Of a DNA stretch of 52,894 bases, positions 1 through 6,899 are shown piece after piece. The DNA is from CAYQDF01 sp964416175. GTDB taxonomy: Bacteria > Chloroflexota > Anaerolineae > Anaerolineales > UBA4823. Position numbers and translations under genes: made by a program. Where the stretch lies: assembly GCA_964416175.1 (NCBI GenBank), contig CAYQDF010000010.1:1-52894 (forward strand). The letters run 5' to 3'. How positions within the stretch are numbered: position 1 is the stretch's first letter; each line of letters starts with the position of its first letter. Under the pieces are notes generated by a model that was not told where the DNA came from, made no database searches, and saw nothing but the letters and a program-made list of their open reading frames with translations.

Positions 1-936
1 GATGATCCGACTCGCCAGGCCGTCGCCCAGGCGCTGGGTGTTGGATTGGAATTCAGGCCCGATCTTTGGGATCAGATCCAGGTTCGCTTTCGGCGTTTCA
101 GCCGAACGCCAACTGAAAACAACCAGCGGCAGGCTTACCTCCCGGCTGGAGCTATCCCGGTCGAGAACCCGGTGGGTACGGCTCCAGCTTTCATCTGCGA
201 AGTCAATGGCGCTGCGATTATTGCCTTGCCGGGCGTCCCCCGCGAGATGGAATACCTGCTCGAAAATGCGATCACCCCTTACCTGCGGCGCAGATTTCGC
301 CTCGATTGGATCATCAAGACCAGGATCTTGCACACGGCCGGCGTTGGAGAATCGCAGATCGATGACCGCATCGGCGACCTGGAGACATCCAGCAATCCAA
401 CGATCGGATTGGCGGCGCACTCCGGGCAGGTCGATGTGCGCATCACCGCCAAAGCAGCTTCCGAACCGGAAGCAAACCGAATGATCCAGGAAATGGAAAG
501 TGTGATCCGGGACCGTCTGGGCGAGTGGATCTATGGGATGGATCAGGAGACTCTGGAACAGGTCGCCTTGAATGCCCTGCTCGAACGGGGTTGGCGGCTG
601 GCTGCCGTCGAAACGGGACTGCGGGGGGAGCTGGTCCGCCGATTGTCCGCGAATCCGGGTGTTTTTCTCAGCGGAGAAGTCCTGGCAGGGCAGCTTTCTC
701 CGGAAGACCTGCTACGGCGAACCCAGGCGTACCGCGCCGCACAGCAAGCAGAAGTTGGCCTTGGAATCACGCTTCTCCCTGCTGTTGAAAGACAGGAAAT
801 CCACCTGGTCCTGATCACCCCAGAGGGAATTGACCACTTCACCAGACCTTTTGGTGGTCCGCCGGGATACGCCGGCCGGTGGGCTGTCCACCACAGCCTG
901 GACATTCTCCGGCAGATCTCTAAAGGTGCCCCATGA
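1..936 (+). CDS. cinA: CinA-like protein, 3' part (5' end outside window)
   Basis: The reading frame is open from base 1, where it begins DDPTRQAVAQALG, so the start lies upstream of the window. The MoCF-type domain is recognisable: PAGAIPVENPVGTAPAF followed by the LPGVPREM loop, as in CinA (competence/damage-inducible protein, often with nicotinamide-nucleotide or ADP-ribose pyrophosphatase activity). A KH-like linker follows. The final 110 or so residues occupy the place of the C-terminal PncC amidase domain, but its signature is degenerate: the usual ESCTGG is replaced by ETGLRG, which removes the nucleophilic Ser, and the following YxxxK segment is not recognisable. The stop overlaps the next ATG (ATGA), so the two genes are probably translationally coupled. 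The MoCF call is firm. Loss of deamidase activity is inferred. Confidence 0.88.
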   Translation, partial: DDPTRQAVAQALGVGLEFRPDLWDQIQVRFRRFSRTPTENNQRQAYLPAGAIPVENPVGTAPAFICEVNGAAIIALPGVPREMEYLLENAITPYLRRRFRLDWIIKTRILHTAGVGESQIDDRIGDLETSSNPTIGLAAHSGQVDVRITAKAASEPEANRMIQEMESVIRDRLGEWIYGMDQETLEQVALNALLERGWRLAAVETGLRGELVRRLSANPGVFLSGEVLAGQLSPEDLLRRTQAYRAAQQAEVGLGITLLPAVERQEIHLVLITPEGIDHFTRPFGGPPGYAGRWAVHHSLDILRQISKGAP

Positions 937-2927
937 CCGAAACCGCCGATTTGATGCTGACGAACGCCATCTTACTGACAATGAGTGAAGCCATGGCCGT
1001 CTACGAACCTGGCGCATTGGCAATCTCCGGAGACCTGATCCTGGCTGTCGGACCCGAAGAGGCAGTAAAGAAAAGCTTCACCGCCAGCGAAACCATCGAC
1101 TGCCAAGGGGCGATCCTCATGCCGGGTCTGGTAAACGCTCACACCCATGTCCCGATGACTTTGCTCCGCGGGCTCGCCGACGACCTGCGCCTCGACGTGT
1201 GGCTGCTCGGGTACATGATGCCGGTTGAACGGCAATTTGTCTCCCCAGAGTTCGTCCGGCTCGGCACGCGGCTGGCGTGCGTGGAGTTGATCCGCTCCGG
1301 CATTACGTGCTTCGCAGACATGTATTACTATGAAGAAGAAGTAGCGCGGGTGACCGCAGAAGTCGGACTGCGAGCAGTCTGTTCGCAGACTGTGCTCAAG
1401 TTTCCATCCCCGGATGCCAGTTCATACGAAGAATCGCTGGCTGCCGCCCGGGATTTCATCCAGCGCTGGAAAGGGCATCCCCTGATTGTGCCCTCCGTTG
1501 CGCCTCACTCCCCATACACCTGCACCAGGGAAATTCTCCGCGCGACTGCTGAGCTGGCTGTCGAATTCGATGTGCCCCTTCACACCCATCTTGCGGAAAC
1601 ATCGCTGGAGGTGGAAAACTCACGCGCAGAACACGGAATGCCGGTAATCCCCTATGTAAAAAAACACAACCTGTTCGATGCGAAGGTCCTGGCTGCGCAT
1701 TGCGTCCACGTTGACGAGGGTGAAATCAACACCCTGCGGCATCACTCTGCCGGCGTGGCACACTGCCCCTCTTCCAATTTGAAGCTGGCCTCCGGCGCAG
1801 CACCGATCAGCAAGATGCTGGAGCTCGGCCTGGATGTTGGGATCGGCACCGACGGGCCGGCTTCGAACAACGACCTCGACATGTTCGAAGAGGTGCGGCT
1901 GGCAGCGTTCCTGGCAAAAGGCATCACGGGAGACCCCACCACCGTCCCCGCACCTCTGGCCCTGTCCATGGCAACCCGCCTAGGTGCGAAGGCACTGCAC
2001 CTCGGCCGTCTGATCGGATCGCTTGAGGCTGGCAAGCGGGCCGATCTGATTCTCGTCGATCCTTCCCCATTGCATAACACACCTCGCTTCCGACGGGACA
2101 CTTCAAGCGTGTATTCCCAACTGGTGTACGCCGCAAAATCCACGGATGTCTTATCCGTGATGGTCAACGGCCGCTGGCTCATGCGCGACCGCCAGCTGGT
2201 CACCATGGATGAAACCGGCCTCAGGCAGCAGGCTGAAGAATATGCTCACCGCATCGATGCCTTCCTGGTTGAGCGCGAGAAATCCGTCCTCACAAAACTC
2301 ATCGCGATCGGCGGGGCTGCGGAGGAGGAGAGCTTCGAAGTCCAGGCAAAGGTCAAGATTACAGACGTGCAGCCCGTACTCGATTCCATTGGTCCACCCA
2401 GGTTGGAAATTCTATATTCTCGCCATTACCACGAATACGATGTGTACTTCCTTTTTGAAGACCCCTCCCAGGGATATTTAAGATACCGGGAAGATGAATA
2501 TATCGACGATCACGACCAGATCACGAATATCCGCTACCGCCTGACACTGATTGGAAGAGCCAGGGAAGGCCAGCTCGCCAGCGACGTGCTGCTTTCACGC
2601 AGCCGCTATATCGCTCCCGCAACACACAGCCTGCGTTTTTATCGGGAATACTTCACCCCCGCCCAAGAGATTGCAATCGAAAAACACCGCCTTCGCTGGC
2701 GGGTATTGTTTCACGGAACTGAATTTTATATAAACCTGGACCGCATCGATGATCCCCCGCTTGGACATTTTCTCGAGGTAAAAAGCCGCACCTGGAGCCG
2801 GCGCGACGCGGAATACAAGGCGCAGGTGGCGTCCGAGTTATTGAGCTATCTCGGCGTACCGCCGGGAGAGTCGCTCACCCAGGATTATCTCGAGATCGTG
2901 ACCGCAACGGAAAATAGGGGATCCTGA
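933..2927 (+). CDS. Amidohydrolase (SAH/MTA deaminase-like) fused to a CYTH-like domain
   Basis: A 664-residue protein in two parts. Residues 1-445 are a metal-dependent amidohydrolase of the TrzN/MtaD (S-adenosylhomocysteine / methylthioadenosine / chlorohydrolase) type, with NAHTH (His70, His72), HTHLAE (His217, His219, Glu222), His256 and GTDGPASNN (Asp307). This is the full length expected for the family. Residues 455-660 form a second domain that looks CYTH-like (adenylate cyclase CyaB / thiamine-triphosphatase fold). It has EVQAK at 469-473 in place of ExExK, basic YLRYRED around 515-521, alternating RLRWR at 586-590, then a LD...LGHFLEVK segment at 602-617. The second Glu of ExExK is Gln, so catalysis is uncertain. 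The gene overlaps the upstream cinA by 4 bases. Deamination of an adenosine-type nucleoside is inferred from family membership. The role of the second domain is unknown. Confidence 0.85.
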   Translation: MTETADLMLTNAILLTMSEAMAVYEPGALAISGDLILAVGPEEAVKKSFTASETIDCQGAILMPGLVNAHTHVPMTLLRGLADDLRLDVWLLGYMMPVERQFVSPEFVRLGTRLACVELIRSGITCFADMYYYEEEVARVTAEVGLRAVCSQTVLKFPSPDASSYEESLAAARDFIQRWKGHPLIVPSVAPHSPYTCTREILRATAELAVEFDVPLHTHLAETSLEVENSRAEHGMPVIPYVKKHNLFDAKVLAAHCVHVDEGEINTLRHHSAGVAHCPSSNLKLASGAAPISKMLELGLDVGIGTDGPASNNDLDMFEEVRLAAFLAKGITGDPTTVPAPLALSMATRLGAKALHLGRLIGSLEAGKRADLILVDPSPLHNTPRFRRDTSSVYSQLVYAAKSTDVLSVMVNGRWLMRDRQLVTMDETGLRQQAEEYAHRIDAFLVEREKSVLTKLIAIGGAAEEESFEVQAKVKITDVQPVLDSIGPPRLEILYSRHYHEYDVYFLFEDPSQGYLRYREDEYIDDHDQITNIRYRLTLIGRAREGQLASDVLLSRSRYIAPATHSLRFYREYFTPAQEIAIEKHRLRWRVLFHGTEFYINLDRIDDPPLGHFLEVKSRTWSRRDAEYKAQVASELLSYLGVPPGESLTQDYLEIVTATENRGS

Positions 2928-2941
2928 CCTCACAGGTCCCC
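2917..2941. terminator. Possible hairpin between convergent genes
   Basis: GACCT (2926-2930) pairs with AGGTC (2934-2938) across a 3-base loop, flanked by GGG/CCC. It lies over the 2-base gap between two convergent stop codons. There is no T tract, so termination is only a possibility. Confidence 0.25.
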
Positions 2942-3658
2942 TCCGAGGACTTTTTCCCCGGTCGGTCCAGCGCTGCCCCCCTTGGGTTCGATGGTTACCC
3001 CGAATGCTGCGTAGCTGCTCAGCGGGTCGGGTGAAGACACATAAACTGCCCCGTATCCATCTTTGCTGACAGAGAACACCGCACCGCTGATCCGCTGCTC
3101 ATCGCGGATCAGCCAGAGCTGGTATTCTGATTCATCCCCTAAATCTGGCAGCTGATCGACGACCAGTGTACCGTGTCGACCATCGCGGCTGATAACGATG
3201 ATGCCGGTCGCGGCAGGCATCCGTTCAGTGCCGCTCAACGACACGACCTGCAAGGACTCCCCCTGCCCGCTCTTCAACTCCTGGACCTGCCGCCACAGAA
3301 AGAGATTGCTCACTCCCAGGACCAGGATCAACACCAGGCTCACCGCTCCCCAGGCGGGCGAAACCTTCCGGAATCCGCTCATCAACCGCATCCACCAGGA
3401 GCTTTTCTCCCCCGCCCGCTTCCGGTGGGGCCTGGCACCTTCCACCCTGGCCATCAGCTCCCTCTTCACCCGCTCCGGCGGATCGATCTGAACCAGGGAC
3501 GCGGCAAACAGTGCAGAAACTTCCTGGAAGGCAGCCAGCTCGCGGCGGCAAGCCTCACAGCTCTCCAGGTGTTCCTCCACCCTCACAACCTCCTCCGCTT
3601 CCAGGCATCCTAACAAATAGCCGGGGAGGTCTTCCACGATATGCAGTTCCCTCACCAT
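2930..3658 (-). CDS. Anti-sigma factor, zinc-finger/RskA type
   Basis: A 242-residue protein with the typical single-pass anti-sigma layout. The cytoplasmic N-terminal zinc-finger helix bundle carries HLESCEACRREL (HxxxCxxC) near residues 29-40. One hydrophobic segment follows at about 100-120 (AVSLVLILVLGVSNLFLW). The extracytoplasmic RskA-type domain ends with YQLWLIRDEQ and a beta-rich tail. It sits directly downstream of the ECF sigma gene on the same strand (76-base gap), the usual sigma/anti-sigma operon order. By family it would sequester that sigma factor at the membrane until a signal releases it. The nature of the signal cannot be read from the sequence. Confidence 0.86.
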   Translation of the reverse strand: MVRELHIVEDLPGYLLGCLEAEEVVRVEEHLESCEACRRELAAFQEVSALFAASLVQIDPPERVKRELMARVEGARPHRKRAGEKSSWWMRLMSGFRKVSPAWGAVSLVLILVLGVSNLFLWRQVQELKSGQGESLQVVSLSGTERMPAATGIIVISRDGRHGTLVVDQLPDLGDESEYQLWLIRDEQRISGAVFSVSKDGYGAVYVSSPDPLSSYAAFGVTIEPKGGSAGPTGEKVLGGDL

Positions 3659-3734
3659 TCACCAACCTCGATTCAGTCCAAGTGGATTGTAGAAATATAC
3701 GTTATGGTGATTTGTTTGGATTTTCACAGATGAG

Positions 3735-4301
3735 TCATTCCTCTAACAATCCACGCAGTTTGATCACGGCCATGCGGATCCGCGTTTTTACTGTCCCTAA
3801 GGGCTCCTGTAATTTTTCCGCGATCTGGCTGTGAGAATATCCATAAAAGAAAGCCAGGATCAAAGCGGACCGCTGTTCCGTCGGCAAACTGGCGATCGCC
3901 GCTTTCAATCGGCTGTTGGCCAGGCTGCGATCGGCGATTTCTTCCGGCGTCCGCCCTTCCACCTTCGGAACGCTGTTGGGGGTCAGCGTCCCCCAGCTGA
4001 TGCTCTGGCCTTCTGGCCTCACCCGGCGCTGCCGTAAGACGTCGATTGCCCGGTTCCGTGCGATGCTCGTCAACCACGTGCTGACTCTTGCCTGATCCGC
4101 CCGGTAAGTATCCGCTTTTCCCCAGACTCGCCAAAATACATCCTGAGTGACTTCCTCCGCTGATTCACCATCGCCCAGGATGTGGAACGCGAGGCTATAC
4201 ACCAACCGCCCATACCGATCGTAGAGTTCGCTCAGCGCATCGCTGCGAGCTTGTGCGATCATTCGGAGCAAATCGGCATCATCTAAATCTGAAAAATCCA
4301 A
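3735..4301 (-). CDS. ECF-type RNA polymerase sigma factor
   Basis: A SigK/RpoE-like sigma-70 factor. Region 2 has ALSELYDRYGRLVYSLA and AEEVTQDVFWRVW, then VSTWLTSIARNRAIDVLR. Region 4 has LPTEQRSALILAFFYG followed by the helix-turn-helix SHSQIAEKLQEPLGTVKTR. The frame stays open to an ATG at 4415, but a TATAAT lies on this strand at 4340-4335, inside that extension, and the family normally begins a few residues before DDADLLRMI. I therefore favour the TTG at 4301 (AAGG seven bases upstream) over the ATGs at 4415 or 4391. It is paired with the downstream anti-sigma gene and divergent from the phosphatase gene at 4406. The start site is the uncertain part. Confidence 0.85.
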   Translation of the reverse strand: MDFSDLDDADLLRMIAQARSDALSELYDRYGRLVYSLAFHILGDGESAEEVTQDVFWRVWGKADTYRADQARVSTWLTSIARNRAIDVLRQRRVRPEGQSISWGTLTPNSVPKVEGRTPEEIADRSLANSRLKAAIASLPTEQRSALILAFFYGYSHSQIAEKLQEPLGTVKTRIRMAVIKLRGLLEE

Positions 4302-4334
4302 TTTAGAACCTTGCGCCTCAATAATTGGTTCTCC

Positions 4335-4340
4335 ATTATA
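4335..4340 (-). promoter_or_regulatory. -10 element for the ECF sigma / anti-sigma operon
   Basis: A perfect TATAAT on the minus strand, with predicted transcription start near 4328, about 27 bases before the proposed TTG start. The -35 region 17 bases upstream is weak. It argues against the longer start at 4415, which would be upstream of the transcript. Confidence 0.5.
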
Positions 4341-4393
4341 CTTTGAGTTGGAAACCCAAAAGCGTGCGAATTCTCCCGGGAGGTCGATCATGT

Positions 4394-4408
4394 TATACTG
4401 ACAACATG
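4394..4408 (+). promoter_or_regulatory. Leaderless promoter of the inositol-monophosphatase-like gene
   Basis: TATACT (4394-4399), then six bases, then ATG (4406). Transcription would begin at or within a base or two of the start codon. No Shine-Dalgarno sequence is present. The -35 is poor. Confidence 0.5.
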
Positions 4409-5206
4409 CCTGCATCGCTGACTTTCATCACAGAACTTGCCAGAAAGGCCGGGGGACACTTATTGAACTACTTCAATCCGTTGGGTACATCCGCTCAGCT
4501 CAAAGGTGATCGCAGCCTGGTCACAGAGGCTGATCTGGCTGCCGATCGCTGGATCGCTGCAGCCATCCAGGAGCGATTTCCAGGCAGCATGGTCTTGAGC
4601 GAGGAGTTGAATCCGGCGCTCGCCGAAAAAGCTTCAGAGGTGTGGGTCGTCGATCCGCTGGACGGCACGACGAACTTCAGTCTGGGACTGCCGATCTGGG
4701 GCGTGTCGATAGCGCTGCTGGTGGATGGCTGGCCGCACGCTGCAGCCGTCCACTTCCCGGTCCTGGGAGAGACCTTCACAGCCGCGATCGATCAGGGGAC
4801 CTGCCTGAACGGCGAACGGATCTTCGCCCGCCCAAACAATCTGGGACGGCCCAACACATTTTTCTCGTGCTGCTCTCGCACCCACCGGCGCTACGAAGTC
4901 AATGTCCGTTATAAGACCCGGATTCTCGGTTCCACCTGCTATTCGGTTTGCGCCGTGGCGCGCGGGATGGCGTTGATCAGCTTCGAAGCCACGCCGAAGA
5001 TCTGGGATATCGCTGCCTGTTGGCTGATTGTGCGCGAATCCGGCGGGGTCGTCGAGACTTACGATAATTCGCAACCTTTCCCCCTCCAGCCCGGTCGCGA
5101 TTACCAGCAGACGGATTACCCCACCCTGGCCGCAGCCAGCCCTGATCTCCTCGCCTATGCCCGCCGAGGGATCAGGCGAAAACCTGGTCCCCTCGCCCCG
5201 GAATGA
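4406..5206 (+). CDS. Inositol monophosphatase family protein
   Basis: A 266-residue member of the Mg2+/Li+-sensitive phosphatase superfamily (SuhB/IMPase, CysQ, HisN). The metal-binding signature WVVDPLDGTTNFSLGLP sits near residues 80-97, preceded by LSEELNP (the Glu that completes site 1). The second motif WDIAACWLIVRESGG lies near 200-215. The substrate could be inositol-1-phosphate, histidinol phosphate or PAP; the motifs do not discriminate. The chosen start at 4406 gives the usual family length and sits 6 bases after a -10 box, so the mRNA is likely leaderless. A longer frame back to 4325 would overlap the divergent sigma promoter and adds nothing family-like. Confidence 0.85.
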   Translation: MPASLTFITELARKAGGHLLNYFNPLGTSAQLKGDRSLVTEADLAADRWIAAAIQERFPGSMVLSEELNPALAEKASEVWVVDPLDGTTNFSLGLPIWGVSIALLVDGWPHAAAVHFPVLGETFTAAIDQGTCLNGERIFARPNNLGRPNTFFSCCSRTHRRYEVNVRYKTRILGSTCYSVCAVARGMALISFEATPKIWDIAACWLIVRESGGVVETYDNSQPFPLQPGRDYQQTDYPTLAAASPDLLAYARRGIRRKPGPLAPE

Positions 5207-5240
5207 GCGAAGTCTTTCGCATCAATTGGACATTTACTCC

Positions 5241-6647
5241 TCAATCCTGATCAGCGACTCCCCGGCGGATAGCTTCCACCATTTCCCGTGCGCGCCGCGG
5301 TGCATCCCCCACATAATTGTGAACGTCTAACAGACTCCCGAGCTCGTCGGGGTCAAGGTATGCAAGAAAAACCGGATCCTTCCGCACCAGGCTCGGGAGG
5401 TTGTTTTCACCCCCGGCAAGGAGCGCCTGCCAGGCCGCCTGGGCGTGTTCTCTCAATCGCGCGTGCATCGCCTGGCGATCCGCCCCAGCTTTTACAAGGG
5501 CGCCCAGGACCCTTTCCGTGCCGGCGAAAGGACCGTAGTGGATAATTTTCTGCCTCAAGAGCTCCTCGTTCACAACAAAATCTGCGATGATTCTACGGGC
5601 TGTGATCAAGAGCTCATCAGCCATCAGGAACGCTTCCGGCAACATTGACCTCCGATTGGCTGAATCGTCCAGGGTTCTTTCCAGGAGGGAATGGGCAGCG
5701 TTGTCCCACGCCAGGCGAGGCAGCTGGGCCAGGGCGCGTCCAAGCGAGTCCATCTTTTCCGCGTTCACCGGGTTGCGTTTAAAGGGCATGGCGGAAGAAC
5801 CGACCTGCCTTTCCCCGAATGGTTCCGCCAGCTCCCCAGGCGTCGCGGATTGAAGCAGTCGCAGGTCAAATGCAAAACGATATAGAGTCCCTCCCAGCCC
5901 AGCCAGTGCACACAGGATGCGGTAGTCTTGCTTTCGCGGGTAGACCTGGCTGGCTACCGGGAAGAAGGGGATTTTTAATTTCTCCGACAGGCGAGCTTCG
6001 AATTCAGCCAGGGTCGATTCTCCCCTCGAAGGGATCAGTGCGAGGTAAGATGCACCACTTCCAACCGCGCCTTTAAACCCTTTACCCCGCAGCAGCTGCC
6101 GCGCCCGACGCAGGTCATCTAAATCCATGAGCAGGTCTTGAGCGTACACCGCCAGCCGGTATCCAAGCGTCGTCGGTTCGGCGGGCTGGAGATGGGTGTA
6201 CCCCATAACGGGGAGATCTGCCAACTTTTCAATCTGATCCGCCCAGGAATTCAGCAGACCCCGCAGTTTATCCAGGATCAGGTCAAGCGACTCACGCAGA
6301 CGGATGGCATCGGCATTGTCCTCGATGTCAGCCGAAGTGGCTCCCAAATGCAGTATCCTCCCGCCAGAGGGGCATTGTTCGGCGAAAGCTTTCAGCTCGG
6401 CCATCAGGTCGTGATGGATCAGTGCCTCGATCTCCAGCGCACGCTCGATGTCAATGAGGTCCTGATGGGCTTTCAGGTCCGCGACCTGTTCTGGGCTCAC
6501 GAGACCGTACTCCGCCTGAGTCTCAGCCAAAGCTACCCAAATCTGCCGCCAGAGGGTCCGTTTGCGCCTTTCGCTCCACAGGCTGCGCATTTCCGGCGAG
6601 CCGTACCGCCAGGTGAACGGCGAGAGGTAGTCGTCGAATCCGAACAT
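5241..6647 (-). CDS. purB: Adenylosuccinate lyase
   Basis: A 468-residue fumarase/aspartase superfamily lyase. It carries the signature GSSAMPFKRNP around residues 284-294, which contains the flexible catalytic-Ser loop. Earlier conserved segments are HLGATSADIEDNAD and MGYTHLQPAEPTTLGYR, the latter with the catalytic-His region. PurB acts twice in purine synthesis: cleavage of SAICAR to AICAR, and of adenylosuccinate to AMP. Length and the N-terminal YGSPEMRSLWS segment fit PurB rather than argininosuccinate lyase or fumarase. It converges with the phosphatase gene (34 bases apart). The start ATG lies 9 bases after a TATAAT, so the 5' leader is about three bases. Confidence 0.93.
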   Translation of the reverse strand: MFGFDDYLSPFTWRYGSPEMRSLWSERRKRTLWRQIWVALAETQAEYGLVSPEQVADLKAHQDLIDIERALEIEALIHHDLMAELKAFAEQCPSGGRILHLGATSADIEDNADAIRLRESLDLILDKLRGLLNSWADQIEKLADLPVMGYTHLQPAEPTTLGYRLAVYAQDLLMDLDDLRRARQLLRGKGFKGAVGSGASYLALIPSRGESTLAEFEARLSEKLKIPFFPVASQVYPRKQDYRILCALAGLGGTLYRFAFDLRLLQSATPGELAEPFGERQVGSSAMPFKRNPVNAEKMDSLGRALAQLPRLAWDNAAHSLLERTLDDSANRRSMLPEAFLMADELLITARRIIADFVVNEELLRQKIIHYGPFAGTERVLGALVKAGADRQAMHARLREHAQAAWQALLAGGENNLPSLVRKDPVFLAYLDPDELGSLLDVHNYVGDAPRRAREMVEAIRRGVADQD

Positions 6648-6649
6648 CG

Positions 6650-6662
6650 CAGGGGTATTATA
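6650..6662 (-). promoter_or_regulatory. Near-leaderless purB promoter
   Basis: TATAAT on the minus strand (6662-6657) with predicted start near 6650, three bases before the purB ATG at 6647. No Shine-Dalgarno motif fits in the remaining bases. The -35 is not clear. Confidence 0.55.
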
Positions 6663-6723
6663 CGTCAGGAGGTGACAATGCGCAGAAGACCGAAGCTGAC
6701 TTGCTTACAGCTCTGATAATTGT

Positions 6724-6752
6724 TTGCAGAAACGATCATTGCTGGCTATAAT
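6724..6752 (+). promoter_or_regulatory. Promoter of the kinase/phosphatase cluster
   Basis: TTGCAG (6724-6729), a 17-base spacer, and TATAAT (6747-6752) give a good sigma-70-type promoter. The predicted start near 6759 leaves a leader of about 140 bases before the GTG of the kinase gene. Confidence 0.65.
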
Positions 6753-6763
6753 GAAACCTGTTT

Positions 6764-6882
6764 TTTCCTCATCGAGTTGACAGCGCTGAGAGCTGTCATC
6801 CATGGTGAATCAGGCCCGGGTTATTAATGAGGAAAGAATGCCGGGACGAATCCGGCAGTTAACTGAGCCGGTCGCTTCCTGA
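6764..6882 (+). ncRNA. Structured 5' leader RNA with possible pseudoknot (candidate cis-regulatory element)
   Basis: Five complementary pairs can be read in one consistent fold. GACAGC/GCTGTC (6779-6784 with 6792-6797) forms a 7-base-loop hairpin. TCAGG/CCTGA (6810-6814 with 6878-6882) closes a junction. Inside it lie CCCGG/CCGGG (6815-6819 with 6841-6845) and CCGGC/GCCGG (6852-6856 with 6867-6871). The 21-base loop of the first inner hairpin contains ATGAGGAAA (6827-6835), a perfect 9-base complement of TTTCCTCAT (6764-6772) upstream, which would form a pseudoknot. The element lies between a strong promoter and the kinase start. I do not recognise it as a named riboswitch class. No terminator arm or sequestered Shine-Dalgarno is obvious, so the mode of action is open. 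Confidence 0.5.
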
Positions 6883-6899
6883 AATATATCGTTCTGTGC

